Source of the DNA: Faecalibacterium sp. I3-3-33
GTDB taxonomy: Bacteria; Bacillota; Clostridia; Oscillospirales; Ruminococcaceae
DNA: 64,000 bases
Direction: 5' to 3'
Assembly: GCF_023347295.1 (NCBI RefSeq)
Contig: NZ_CP094469.1
Span: forward strand, 868,001-932,000
Below the pieces are notes generated by a model. It worked only from the letters and a program-made list of their open reading frames with translations. It did no database searches and was not told where the DNA came from. A program made the translations under genes and the position numbers. Of the stretch, positions 8,843-17,233 are shown one piece after another (within the stretch, counting starts at the first letter, position 1; each line of letters opens with the position of its first letter).

Positions 8843-9517
8843 ATGGAAGACATCAATACCTTAACTCAAAAAGCCAATTCAGGTGACGCTGTTGCCATGC
8901 GTAAGCTGGGTTATGAATACCTGATTGGAAAAAACATTCAAAAAGACGAAAAAAAGGCATTTCAACTTTTCCGTGCAGCTGTTTGGGAAGGCGATTTGAA
9001 TGCGACAATATACTGTGGCTATTGCTGTAAAACTGGTGCCGGTCTTGAAAAGCCTAACATCGTCGCAGCCGCACGATACTACGAGTATGGTGCACGTGCA
9101 GGAGTTGCCGCAGCGCAATATGAACTTGCCAGAATCTATATTGATAAAGAGATGGGGGATGCTTGCTTTATTGGCGGTGCTAATCCGTATATTGGTTGTG
9201 AGCGTTGGCTAAAAAAGGCGGCTGAACAAAACTATATCTATGCAGAAGAACTCCTTGCAGATAAATACTATGAAGGTGCCTATATTGTTAAGGATGTCAA
9301 AGCTGCAATTTACTGGTACGAAAAAGCTGCAAATCAGGGTAGTGTCTATGCAATGTATCAAGCAGGCTACGTCTACTACACTGTGCCAATTGACTATAAT
9401 AAAGCTGGACAGTGGTTCTCTCTTGCAGCGGAAAAAGGCAATAAGGATGCTGAAGATGTATTGCGCAACCATCTAAGGTACAACCGTTTTACTAAGAAAT
9501 GGGATGCTATTCGCTAA
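8843..9517 (+). CDS. Sel1-repeat (TPR-like) protein
   Basis: The 224-aa protein consists of about five Sel1-like repeats: AMRKLGYEYLIGKNIQKDEK, ATIYCGYCCKTGAG, AQYELARIYID, AEELLADKYYEGAYI and AMYQAGYVYYTVPI with AxxWxxxAAEKG linkers. Sel1 solenoids are protein-interaction scaffolds and are common sensors or adaptors in signalling and phage-defence loci. The RBS AAGGAG is 11 bp after the 594-aa gene. This is the last gene of the operon and is followed by a terminator at 9550-9597. Confidence 0.85.
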   Translation: MEDINTLTQKANSGDAVAMRKLGYEYLIGKNIQKDEKKAFQLFRAAVWEGDLNATIYCGYCCKTGAGLEKPNIVAAARYYEYGARAGVAAAQYELARIYIDKEMGDACFIGGANPYIGCERWLKKAAEQNYIYAEELLADKYYEGAYIVKDVKAAIYWYEKAANQGSVYAMYQAGYVYYTVPIDYNKAGQWFSLAAEKGNKDAEDVLRNHLRYNRFTKKWDAIR

Positions 9518-9549
9518 TCGTATAAATCTTTTTATATAGCTCAAGAACC

Positions 9550-9597
9550 AGCGTATCTGTGAGATTCCAAAGCTCATAGATGCGCTGCTCCTTTTTT
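9550..9597 (+). terminator. Terminator after the ATPase operon
   Basis: The arms AGCGTATCTGTGAG (9550-9563) and CTCATAGATGCGCT (9573-9586) pair over 14 bp with two G-U type differences. A T6 run follows at 9592-9597. It closes the operon 33 bp after the Sel1-repeat gene. Confidence 0.75.
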
Positions 9598-9616
9598 AAA
9601 TCATTAGAGGAGCGTG

Positions 9617-9940
9617 ATGCCATTGACCCAACCAAAAAACAGCCTATCCTACCTCCGCAGCGAAAAATCCAAAGCCGAACAAAAGCTGCGCTCTTGTCAG
9701 CACCGGGAGAAAATCCTTGAACGTCAGATGTCAAAGCTGAACCGGAGAGAGCGTGTGCATCGCCTTTGCACTCGTGCCGGAATGCTGGAAAGCTTTTTGG
9801 TCTGTCCGGGAGAACTGACCGACGATCAGGTGATGGAGCTTCTGAAGATCTCGTTCCGTCAGCCGGAAGTCGTACTGGCTCTTGCAAAGATGGTGCATGA
9901 TGTTCACGAACGCAGCAACGTCCAAAACCCTTTAGAATAA
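9617..9940 (+). CDS. DUF3847-type small protein, mobilization module copy A
   Basis: The 107-aa basic helical protein contains SKAEQKLRSCQHREKILE and ends VHERSNVQNPLE. It is a near-identical paralogue of 23867-24184. DUF3847 proteins commonly precede MobA/MobL relaxase genes in Clostridia elements; their role is unknown and may be in relaxosome assembly. The RBS AGAGGAG is upstream. ATG 9617 is chosen over GTG 9614 because the second copy starts at the aligned position. Confidence 0.8.
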   Translation: MPLTQPKNSLSYLRSEKSKAEQKLRSCQHREKILERQMSKLNRRERVHRLCTRAGMLESFLVCPGELTDDQVMELLKISFRQPEVVLALAKMVHDVHERSNVQNPLE

Positions 9941-9967
9941 AGGGCGCAATTATACACCGTTCCGGTG

Positions 9968-10080
9968 AAATTGCGGTCTTGCAGACGGCTCGATGAAATC
10001 GAAGCTGGCGTTTGTGCGCCAGCCCGATTCCATCCCAAGGAAAACTGCATTTTCCTTGCGCTGCTTTGCAGCTATCCTTT
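9968..10080. other. Candidate oriT, copy A (three conserved hairpins)
   Basis: This non-coding block is conserved with 24325-24440 although flanking sequence differs. It holds three inverted repeats in series: CTGGCG/CGCCAG with a 6-nt loop (10005-10022), AAGGAAAA/TTTTCCTT (10037-10057) and GCTGC/GCAGC (10060-10072). Its location between the DUF3847 gene and the relaxase fits an origin of transfer. The nick site is not identified. Confidence 0.55.
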
Positions 10081-10108
10081 TGCCCGCTACCATATAACAC
10101 GCATGAAA

Positions 10109-10152
10109 AAGCCGATTGGAAACAGCAACATTTCCAATCGGCTTATCTTTTT
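10109..10152. terminator. Terminator at the 3' end of the Rpn-type gene
   Basis: AAGCCGATTGGAAA and TTTCCAATCGGCTT pair over 13-14 bp around CAGCAACA. A-rich and T-rich flanks on opposite sides allow it to work in both directions. It lies just past the stop of the minus-strand nuclease gene. Confidence 0.8.
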
Positions 10153-10153
10153 G

Positions 10154-10966
10154 TTAGGCAGATTTCTTTTCAGCTAATGCTCGGACTTCTTCAATTGGAA
10201 GTTCGCTGTACTTTGCAACTTTTTCATAAGGCATACCATCTGCCAACATTGCCAATGCGTGCTTGATCGATGTTTCATGCTCGGTTTCATCCCGCATTTT
10301 TTCCATAGCTCTGCACATAGCTGCCACTCCCTTCGTATCTTCTTTGAAATAACGAACTCTCTGTGCCAAAATGGAATAATTCATATCCTTCGAGTTGGTA
10401 CAGAAAAAGTCATGCATCAGTTTTCCCAATGCCGTTTCGTCTTTGATTTGTGAGTTTACATAAACGATGTGCGCCTGATCGTTGAAAAACGTTCCCGTTT
10501 CCCGAACGGTACGGTCAACATGATAAATGGGAAGGCCGGCCTTTAATACGTCATTCTCGGTGATAAAAATAACGTATGTTTCGTTCAGCGCATCGTAATC
10601 ATCGCCCGCATCCGTCAGGTTTGCATCCAGCAGGCTGCTGTTGTACCGTGCGCGCTTTTCACTCGCACCACGGTCACTGCGCTGTACCTCAATATTATAT
10701 GCACGGCTTTCCCGATCTACCGCCAAAATATCCAGACGAACGGAGCGGCCTTGCAGATTTTTAATGCTGTACTGGCCATGAACCTCTTTGACGGTCAAGT
10801 CATCCCGTTTCAAGATGATCTGCAAAAGGAACTCAGCACAGGCACGTTCTTCAAACACCGCAGCCATGAAATCATCATCAATCAGACGTAAGCCACGCAA
10901 CCGCTGCAAATCTTCTTCGTGTTTCCGTTCAAAATCCAATTCTTGTTGTGATTTTCTTTCCGACAT
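10154..10966 (-). CDS. Rpn/PD-(D/E)XK nuclease family protein
   Basis: The 270-aa protein carries VRLDILAVD and, twelve residues on, NIEVQ, the D-x(n)-ExQ core of the PD-(D/E)XK transposase-like nuclease family (Rpn, recombination-promoting nuclease). N-terminal LRLIDDDFMAAVF and C-terminal repeats around LADGMPYEKVAKYSELPIEEV are also typical of the family. Rpn proteins are DNA endonucleases and some act as phage-defence toxins. Here the gene lies opposite to and between oriT and relaxase of copy A, a place that is empty in copy B, so it is an insertion into the module. The RBS is weak. Confidence 0.85.
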   Translation of the reverse strand: MSERKSQQELDFERKHEEDLQRLRGLRLIDDDFMAAVFEERACAEFLLQIILKRDDLTVKEVHGQYSIKNLQGRSVRLDILAVDRESRAYNIEVQRSDRGASEKRARYNSSLLDANLTDAGDDYDALNETYVIFITENDVLKAGLPIYHVDRTVRETGTFFNDQAHIVYVNSQIKDETALGKLMHDFFCTNSKDMNYSILAQRVRYFKEDTKGVAAMCRAMEKMRDETEHETSIKHALAMLADGMPYEKVAKYSELPIEEVRALAEKKSA

Positions 10967-11060
10967 CGGTTCACCAACTTTCTGCTTGCTTATTCAAGCT
11001 AATAATACCATAAGTTCGTGATTTTTACAAGTGAACGATTCAAATGTTATCGAGGGGGTG

Positions 11061-12644
11061 ATGCCTATTCCGTGTCCGCATTTCAAAATCACCATCGTCA
11101 AGCGCAGCCAAGGTCAGTCCGCTGTTGCCGGGGCCGCTTACCAGAGCGGCGAACGGCTGTTTAGTGAGTACGACCAGAAAACGAAATTTTACAACAAGAA
11201 GAAAGAACTTGTCCACGCCGAGATCATGCTGCCGTCCCATGCGCCGCCCGGATATGCAGACCGGGCAACCCTCTGGAATTCCGTAGAAGCCGTGGAAAAC
11301 CAGTGGAACTCCCAGCTTGCCAGGCGCATCGTGCTGGCGTTTCCGGTGGAAGTCCCGAAGGAGCAGTATCTCTCCATGATAAAGGGATTTTGTCAGGAGC
11401 AGTTTGTTTCCAAAGGGATGATCGCTGACTTTGCCATCCACGACAAGGGAGATGGCAACCCACACGCCCACATTCTGCTGACACTCCGGGCAATGGACGA
11501 ACACGGCAAGTGGCTCCCGAAAGCCCGAAAGGTGTACGACCTTGACGAAAACGGTGAGCGCATTCAGCTTCCTTCCGGCAACTGGAAGTGCCACAAGGAA
11601 AACACGGTGGACTGGAACGACCAGAAGTACGCCGAGGTCTGGCGGCATAGCTGGGAAACCATCACCAACCGCTATCTGGAAGCTGTTGGCAGACCGGAAC
11701 GTGTTGACCTGCGGTCCTTTGAGCGGCAGGGCATCCAGCAGATACCGACCGTGCATCTCGGTCCCGCCGCACACCAGATGGAAAAGCGTGGAGTGGAAAC
11801 CTTTCTCGGCAATTTGAACCGGGATATTCGTGCTGCCAACAGCCTGATGCAGTCCATTCGCAGCACCATCCGTGGACTGCAACGCTGGATCGCAGACCTG
11901 ACCGAAAAGAAGCAGCTTCTTCTGGACGCTCTGGAAAAGGCAAAGGAACCCACGCTTTCTGATTTGCTGGTGGACTACTTCAACCTCCGCAACGAGCAGC
12001 GCAGCGAATGGTCTGGCAAGGCAAAACTGAAATGCACCGTCCGGGACTTTGAGGAAGTTAAACGGGCTGTGGACTATCTGAAAGCCCATTCTCTGAACAC
12101 CATCGAGGATTTGGACACTGCAATTTCTAACCTGAATCAGACCACCGCCCCTCTCCGCAGGCAGTTGAAGCGGAACGAAAACCGTATGCGGGCAATCGCC
12201 CAGATCAAGGACGCTGCTGCCGTCCATGCCAAGCTGAAGCCCATCCACGACACCTTTATAAAGAAGAACTTCAAGCTGACCAAGGACGCTTATGCTGCCC
12301 AGCACAAGGAGGAGTTGGACACCTTCAACAAAGCTGTCCGCACCTTGATGAAGCTGAACGGCAGCACATCGGTGGATTTTTCGGCATTGGATGCCGAATT
12401 TTCTGCGCTGCAATCCGGCAGCGCAGAGCTGCACACCCAACTGGAAACCTTGCAGCCGGACATCTCTGCCCTGAAAAATATCCGCAAGTATATTGACATG
12501 GTGCTGAATAAGCAACAGCTTTCCGCACCGGGCGACAAGACCCCGGAGAAGGAATCGGTACTGAAAAAGCTGAACGATAGCAAGGCAGCACTTGAACAGA
12601 AAAAATCACAGACCCAGCCAAAAGAAAGCGAACACACATTGTAA
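11061..12644 (+). CDS. MobA/MobL-family relaxase, copy A
   Basis: The protein is 527 aa from ATG 11061 behind CGAGGGGGTG. The N-terminal domain is MobA/MobL (MOBQ): HFKITIVKRSQGQSAVAGAA, then ADFAIHDKGDGNPHAHILLT with the metal-binding HxH and a downstream catalytic Tyr region. The C-terminal half is coiled coil with no clear helicase motifs. It nicks oriT and pilots DNA into the recipient through a conjugation system supplied in trans. It is a close paralogue of 24560-26137; most differences are conservative. It looks intact, but the rest of its module is not. Confidence 0.9.
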   Translation: MPIPCPHFKITIVKRSQGQSAVAGAAYQSGERLFSEYDQKTKFYNKKKELVHAEIMLPSHAPPGYADRATLWNSVEAVENQWNSQLARRIVLAFPVEVPKEQYLSMIKGFCQEQFVSKGMIADFAIHDKGDGNPHAHILLTLRAMDEHGKWLPKARKVYDLDENGERIQLPSGNWKCHKENTVDWNDQKYAEVWRHSWETITNRYLEAVGRPERVDLRSFERQGIQQIPTVHLGPAAHQMEKRGVETFLGNLNRDIRAANSLMQSIRSTIRGLQRWIADLTEKKQLLLDALEKAKEPTLSDLLVDYFNLRNEQRSEWSGKAKLKCTVRDFEEVKRAVDYLKAHSLNTIEDLDTAISNLNQTTAPLRRQLKRNENRMRAIAQIKDAAAVHAKLKPIHDTFIKKNFKLTKDAYAAQHKEELDTFNKAVRTLMKLNGSTSVDFSALDAEFSALQSGSAELHTQLETLQPDISALKNIRKYIDMVLNKQQLSAPGDKTPEKESVLKKLNDSKAALEQKKSQTQPKESEHTL

Positions 12645-12658
12645 AAGGAGAAGCGCAA

Positions 12659-12832
12659 ATGAGCAAAACTATCACATTGACCGAACATCGCCCCGCTGAC
12701 GGACTGTTGACCATGCGAGTCAGAAACACAACTTACAACGTCAACATCTTTTTCAATCCGAACTCAAAGAACACATTGGATACTCAAATGCGAAAAATCA
12801 TTCAAAAAGAAGCGAAAGCTGGTAATTTTTAA
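12659..12832 (+). CDS. TnpW-like small transposon-encoded protein
   Basis: This 57-aa ORF starts at ATG behind AAAAGGAG, 14 bp after the relaxase. It reads TTYNVNIFFNPNSKNTLDTQ and MRKIIQKEAK, matching the pattern of TnpW-like proteins in Clostridia elements (TTYxVxxxFxxxSxxTxxDKxxRLI). Function is unknown. A more distant relative is at 51815-52003. Confidence 0.65.
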   Translation: MSKTITLTEHRPADGLLTMRVRNTTYNVNIFFNPNSKNTLDTQMRKIIQKEAKAGNF

Positions 12833-12847
12833 ATTTGCAGCAGCATC

Positions 12848-13891
12848 TTGATTTTTTATCTTGACAAAATGCAGCCCAAAGGAAGTCTCATTTACGAGTG
12901 CGGACATGCCCTTGCAAAGAAGGGGTACCTCATTAAGACGATGAACACCATCAATTTCCACAAGTCAATGCATTATAATCCCTTCGCTTATATCCACGAA
13001 GAAAAGGACATTTTGAAACTGGTTACAACCCTGATGGCCAATACAAAAGGGGAGGGGACCGGAGGCGACCCGTTCTGGGAAAAAAGCGAAAAATTACTCT
13101 ATACTGCGTTGATTGCGTATCTGCATTACGAGGCACCGGGGGAAGAACAAAACTTTGCAACGCTGCTGCAGCTGCTCAATGCCATGGAAGTCCGAGAGGA
13201 CGATGAAGAGTATCAGAATCCCGTGGATTTGTTGTTTGAAGAACTCAGTAAGCGGAAACCGAACTCCTTTGCCGTGCGGCAATACCGTCTTTTCCAGCTG
13301 GCTGCCGGCAAAACGATGAAATCGATCCTTATTTCCTGCGGTGCACGCCTTGCGCCCTTTGATATTCAGGAAATTCGGGATGCCACGATGTACGATGAAC
13401 TGGAGCTGGACAAGCTTGGCGACCGGAAAACGGCGCTGTTTTTGATCATGAGCGATACGGACAGCACCTTCAATTTTCTGATTTCGATGATTTACACCCA
13501 ACTGTTCAACCTGCTCTGCGACAAGGCTGATGACCAATATGGCGGTAAACTGCCGGTTCATGTGCGCTGTCTGATTGACGAGTGTGCCAACATCGGGCAG
13601 ATTCCGCAGTTGGAAAAGCTGGTGGCTACCATCCGCAGCCGTGAGATTTCAGCCTGCCTTGTCTTGCAGACCCGCAGTCAGCTGAAAGCTATCTACAAAG
13701 ATAATGCGGATACGATTGTGGGCAACATGGACGCGCAAATTTTTCTGGGCGGCAGCGAGCCGACTACCCTGAAAGAACTTTCCGAAGCGCTTGGCAAAGA
13801 GACCATCGACAGCTTCAACACATCGGATACCTGCGGTAACTCGCCGTCTTATGGCACATCGTTCCAGAAGCTTGGCCATGATGTGCCATAA
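12848..13891 (+). pseudogene. VirD4/TraG-type coupling protein, internal fragment
   Basis: The reading from about 12880 is a type IV coupling protein: PKGSLIYECGHALAKKGY, MHYNPFAYI, FWEKSEKLLYTALIAYL, and Walker B LIDECANIG followed by QLEKLVATIRSREISACLVLQ. The N-terminal membrane segments and Walker A are missing, and the first eight residues of the frame are unrelated. The C-terminus breaks at SFQKLGHDVP where the family continues. Both ends are therefore truncated, and the protein cannot couple DNA to a secretion channel. Confidence 0.9.
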
Positions 13892-13983
13892 TTACTTGTG
13901 ATGAATTCAGTTGCCCTAAATTCACACGAGCAGGGACACGACCAACTGGATTCGAACAACGAATACATACAGGAGGTTTTCGC

Positions 13984-14232
13984 ATGAACAAACTGCTTTC
14001 CTGCCGCTACAACATGGACACCAACCGGGTGGAAGCCCAATTTAATGATGGCACTATCCTTTCCATCGACTGTATCGCCGTTGAGGACGAATACAGCAAC
14101 ACCCCTGCGCAGCGAGCAGAACTGGATTGGCTACTATATAATAATCCTTTGGAGTACGCCCAGCTTGTGCTGAGTGGTGAGATTGAGCACTATCTCTCAC
14201 TTGGTTGCGACCACGGTAGAATGGAAGACTAA
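13984..14232 (+). CDS. DUF6061-type small protein, copy 1
   Basis: The 82-aa acidic protein reads MNKLLSCRYNMDTNRVEAQF and ends LSLGCDHGRMED. It recurs at 15802-16083 (full) and 19882-20043 (3' part only). I recall it as the DUF6061 family of gut Clostridia; function is unknown. The RBS CAGGAGG is upstream. It is followed by the conserved hairpin at 14256-14290. Confidence 0.75.
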   Translation: MNKLLSCRYNMDTNRVEAQFNDGTILSIDCIAVEDEYSNTPAQRAELDWLLYNNPLEYAQLVLSGEIEHYLSLGCDHGRMED

Positions 14233-14255
14233 CCTTTAATTAAAATATCCAAAGC

Positions 14256-14290
14256 AGCCCTCTACTTGCAGTCGTTGCAAATAGAGGGCT
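14256..14290. terminator. Hairpin after DUF6061 copy 1
   Basis: AGCCCTCTA pairs with TAGAGGGCT (9 bp). After one C/A mismatch, TTGCA pairs with TGCAA around GTCGT. No T run follows. The same architecture occurs after the two other DUF6061 copies, with paired base changes in the third. Confidence 0.65.
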
Positions 14291-14307
14291 CATGGTTAGT
14301 TAGTAGT

Positions 14308-14847
14308 TCAACCTATTATGGTAACCATCTGAAAATACTGATATTGATATTCGTCTTCTAATACCGCCTGCATTTCTTCCATGTATAACGGGTCTTTCAA
14401 CAATTTGGGATGAAATGCTCGCTCTCTCCAGAGTCGGACTCCAATTTGGGGAAAAATATATTCCGTTCCCAGTTGCAAGTCCTTTTCGTTGCAAATAACG
14501 TTGTCCTTTTTCATTAAGCTATCAACAATACACTCGGCGGTTGTATTAAACATATCCAGCCCGAACAATTTTATTGATGCCACTTTAGACAACTCTCTCT
14601 GGATGCCGATTTCAGTAGCTTTTCCGTTCCGATACTGCACCAGAAAGAACGAATCATTATCCATATATCGTCCTGTTATCAAATTAGGATCACCAGTTTC
14701 AGTACAACGCTCCATTTGCATTGCTTCATCAGAAGAATTCGACCAATGTTTCTTCATTTCTAGAAGAGCATTTTCTAGTTCATCTGATGTCATGCCTAAT
14801 TTTAATTGTCCAATTCCAATATGCGGTTCAATAATTATCTCTTTCAT
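14308..14847 (-). CDS. Uncharacterised 179-aa protein
   Basis: The N-terminus IEPHIGIGQLKLGMTSDEL resembles a motif seen in several small cytosolic proteins near toxin-immunity genes, but I cannot assign a family. There is no signal peptide or membrane segment. It overlaps the upstream membrane-protein gene by 4 bp (ATGA type), so the two are translated together. An immunity role is only a guess. Confidence 0.6.
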   Translation of the reverse strand: MKEIIIEPHIGIGQLKLGMTSDELENALLEMKKHWSNSSDEAMQMERCTETGDPNLITGRYMDNDSFFLVQYRNGKATEIGIQRELSKVASIKLFGLDMFNTTAECIVDSLMKKDNVICNEKDLQLGTEYIFPQIGVRLWRERAFHPKLLKDPLYMEEMQAVLEDEYQYQYFQMVTIIG

Positions 14848-15122
14848 AACAAAACCTTATACCAAAAGGTAAACCACACAAATGCAGCAGTTGCACATAT
14901 CATCAGAACCAGTAGTATCGTACTTGCAAGTTTCTTCTCAATGGAAACTTTCTGATTTTCGCATAGGACAATCTGCTGAAGATTGTGAAATTCGGCTTCG
15001 CTGACATTTCCATTTAACGCTTTCCATGTATTGCGGCGTTCTGTAACCAGCAAGAAATCAGATAGCATTTCCATAAAAATGACAGCGAAAAATGCCAAAG
15101 AAAGAAACACATACTGCTCCAT
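14844..15122 (-). CDS. Small two-helix membrane protein
   Basis: The 92-aa protein has hydrophobic helices at about residues 3-24 (YVFLSLAFFAVIFMEML) and 66-90 (STILLVLMICATAAFVWFTF) with a charged segment between. No family was recognised. Its stop overlaps the start of the 179-aa gene, which suggests that the two work together, possibly at the membrane. Confidence 0.55.
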   Translation of the reverse strand: MEQYVFLSLAFFAVIFMEMLSDFLLVTERRNTWKALNGNVSEAEFHNLQQIVLCENQKVSIEKKLASTILLVLMICATAAFVWFTFWYKVLL

Positions 15123-15377
15123 TGGCTTGCCGTCAAAGTATCTCGGAGTGCTGCCGGTTTCAAGGACTGTACCGCAATGACATAAAGTACGGTACTTTGT
15201 TCACAGTTGTTCTCCTTAATCTGCTGGCACCTATACACCGTTATTCCCATCATGTCTAATATATATAGTTCACATTCGTCACTTGCTTACAATTGCCTCT
15301 GTTGATTTTTTCATCTATTTACATTTTAGCCGAAGCAGTACATTTTTCAAGTGAATTTTGCGAAAAATCAAGAAGAA

Positions 15378-15716
15378 ATGGGGGAATGCTTATTGTCTTA
15401 TCAACTTGTGGTCAGCGAGAAACCATCAACGGCACAGGCTTACGCCAAAGTCCTCGGTGCCACCAACCGTCAGGACGGCTACCTTGAGGGCAACGGCTAT
15501 CTCGTCAGTTGGTGCATCGGGCATCTGGTGGAACTTGCTCCGCCCAACGTGTACGATGAAAAATTCGTCAAGTGGAGCGTGGCCGACCTGCCTATCCTAC
15601 CGAAAAAGTGGCAGTATCTTGTGTCTGCGTCCACCAAAAAACAGTTTGGCATCCTGCAAAAGCTGATGAACCTCCCGGATGTGGACAATGTGATTTGCGA
15701 TACGGATGCAGGATAG
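15378..15716 (+). pseudogene. topB: DNA topoisomerase III N-terminal stub
   Basis: The frame starts MGECLLSYQLVVSEKPSTAQ and continues with a TOPRIM domain (VSWCIGHLVELA, CDTDAG), then stops where the family reads DTDAGREGELIFR. About 112 aa remain of a roughly 700-aa enzyme, and the catalytic Tyr domain is gone. Topoisomerase III genes are usual cargo of Tn1549-type elements, so this is another module remnant. Confidence 0.9.
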
Positions 15717-15801
15717 TGTGGTTGAGTGACTTAAGAGAAAGAAAAAAGAGACCTCATCTCGTTGAAAATTAAATTTTACGATCATTAAAGGAGTAATTCA
15801 A

Positions 15802-16083
15802 ATGAAACGAAATCAGAATTCTGACCATAATCCCCCTCAAAAAGTGCTTTCCTGCCGCTACAACATGGACACCAACCGGCTGGAAGCCCAATTTAATGAT
15901 GGCACTATTCTTTCCATCGACTGTATCGCCGTTGAGGACGAATACGGCAACACCCCTACGCAGCGAGCAGAGCTAGATTGGCTGCTCTACAACAAGCCCT
16001 TGGAGTATGCCCAGCTTGTGCTGGGTAGTGAGATTGAGCATTATCTCTCGCTCGGCTGTGACCATGGCAGATTAGAAGATTGA
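15802..16083 (+). CDS. DUF6061-type small protein, copy 2
   Basis: The protein is 93 aa and nearly identical to copy 1 from VLSCRYNMDTNR onward, with an N-terminal extension MKRNQNSDHNPPQK. The RBS AAAGGAG is upstream. It is followed by the same TGACCTTTAATTAAAATAT stretch and a hairpin as in copy 1. The close identity suggests recent duplication or repeated capture. Confidence 0.75.
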   Translation: MKRNQNSDHNPPQKVLSCRYNMDTNRLEAQFNDGTILSIDCIAVEDEYGNTPTQRAELDWLLYNKPLEYAQLVLGSEIEHYLSLGCDHGRLED

Positions 16084-16114
16084 CCTTTAATTAAAATATT
16101 CCAAACAAACCGTC

Positions 16115-16149
16115 AGCCCTCTACTTGCAGTCCTCGCAAATAGAGGGCT
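16115..16149. terminator. Hairpin after DUF6061 copy 2
   Basis: AGCCCTCTA pairs with TAGAGGGCT, and TTGC with GCAA, around a short loop. It is the counterpart of 14256-14290 and faces the end of the minus-strand operon at 16174. Confidence 0.65.
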
Positions 16150-16173
16150 ATAGCTATACTCCAGTATCCTTTA

Positions 16174-16551
16174 TTATACGCCGCTATTCCCACGAGAACT
16201 GACGCTCATTGGCGGTGTTGCACTATAAAAAGCTTTGCCGTTTACGGTGCCCTGCGTCATGCCAATTAAATCGATCAGCTGATCCTCAGAATATGCAACC
16301 GGACGGTTTTTCAGTTTCTTGGTGCTACACGAATAGGCTCCATCTGTTAAGGTGACTACACCCATCCGTTCCAGACTTGCCAGCATCTTTCCAAGTTCTT
16401 TTCGGTCACATTTTATTCCTTTTTCCGAAATAGCTGTTGCAATCTGGGATGCCGACAATGTTTTTTCAGTTAGCAACATGGCCAATGCAAGCTTGGCTCC
16501 TTTTAAGTAGTAGGGGACGATTTTATTGCGTATCCAAATTCCCTTTTTCAT
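16174..16551 (-). CDS. Winged-helix-like protein downstream of the ABC transporter
   Basis: In this 125-aa protein residues 12-75 look like a winged helix: [40 protein letters not shown]. The tail, from about residue 95, is Gly/Ser-rich and ends [10 protein letters not shown]. It starts inside the last codons of the ATPase gene (29 bp overlap), so it belongs to the transporter operon. A regulatory role for the exporter is likely by context; a peptide substrate cut from its tail is a speculative alternative. Confidence 0.55.
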   Translation of the reverse strand: MKKGIWIRNKIVPYYLKGAKLALAMLLTEKTLSASQIATAISEKGIKCDRKELGKMLASLERMGVVTLTDGAYSCSTKKLKNRPVAYSEDQLIDLIGMTQGTVNGKAFYSATPPMSVSSRGNSGV

Positions 16552-17233
16552 GTTGCGGTTCTCCTTTTAGGATCTGTCCATCCTCGATCCGAATGATCTG
16601 CTGCGCCTTCTGCGCAATTTCCGGGTTATGCGTGACAACGATAAGCGTTTGCCCGAACTCCGCAGCACATTCCATCAGCAGCCGCATCGTATCCTCACCC
16701 GTCCGCGTATCCAGATTTCCGGTAGGCTCGTCTGCAAAAACGATGCGGGGCTTTGCAATCAGCGCACGAGCGATCGCCACACGCTGCTGCTGTCCACCGG
16801 AAAGCTGTGCGGGGCGGGAATGCAGCTTGCCCGCAATGCCCAAAATCTCAGTCAGCTTGTGAAGCATTTGCTCATTCGGTGCTCTATGATCCAGATAGAA
16901 CGGAATCAGAATATTATCCCGCACCGTGTACTCCGGGAACAGGCGGAAATCCTGAAAAATAAAGCCGATCTTTTGCCGCCGCACCTGTGCCAGCTGCTCC
17001 GCATTCATCGCATAAATGTCCTGACCGTCCAGCAGCACCTTGCCGGTAGTGGGCGGCAGAAGCCCTCCCAGAATTTTCAGGAGCGTGGATTTTCCGCTGC
17101 CGCTGGAACCGATGATGGACGCAAATGTACCGTTTTCAAGGGTCAGGTCGCTATTTCTGAGGGCGTGAACCACACTTTCCCCTTCCCCGTAGGTTTTGGA
17201 GATCTGCACAGCTTCCAGAATTTTATCTTTCAT
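16523..17233 (-). CDS. ABC transporter ATP-binding protein (MacB/LolD type)
   Basis: The 236-aa ATPase has Walker [10 protein letters not shown], signature LSGGQQQR, Walker [13 protein letters not shown] and the switch VVTHN. It belongs to the FtsX-permease-associated group that energises peptide or antibiotic efflux, or lipoprotein-type extrusion, at the cytoplasmic membrane. It overlaps the permease stop by 4 bp. Together with the two-component genes at 21.8-23.8 kb it resembles a peptide-sensing detoxification module. Confidence 0.93.
   Translation of the reverse strand: MKDKILEAVQISKTYGEGESVVHALRNSDLTLENGTFASIIGSSGSGKSTLLKILGGLLPPTTGKVLLDGQDIYAMNAEQLAQVRRQKIGFIFQDFRLFPEYTVRDNILIPFYLDHRAPNEQMLHKLTEILGIAGKLHSRPAQLSGGQQQRVAIARALIAKPRIVFADEPTGNLDTRTGEDTMRLLMECAAEFGQTLIVVTHNPEIAQKAQQIIRIEDGQILKGEPQHEKGNLDTQ

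Noticed and set aside
9614..9940. Start of the DUF3847 gene at GTG 9614
   Set aside because: The adjacent ATG 9617 aligns with the copy B start and has the better RBS spacing.
11040..12515. 491-codon minus-strand frame opposite relaxase copy A
   Set aside because: Antisense shadow of the relaxase; the same happens in copy B.
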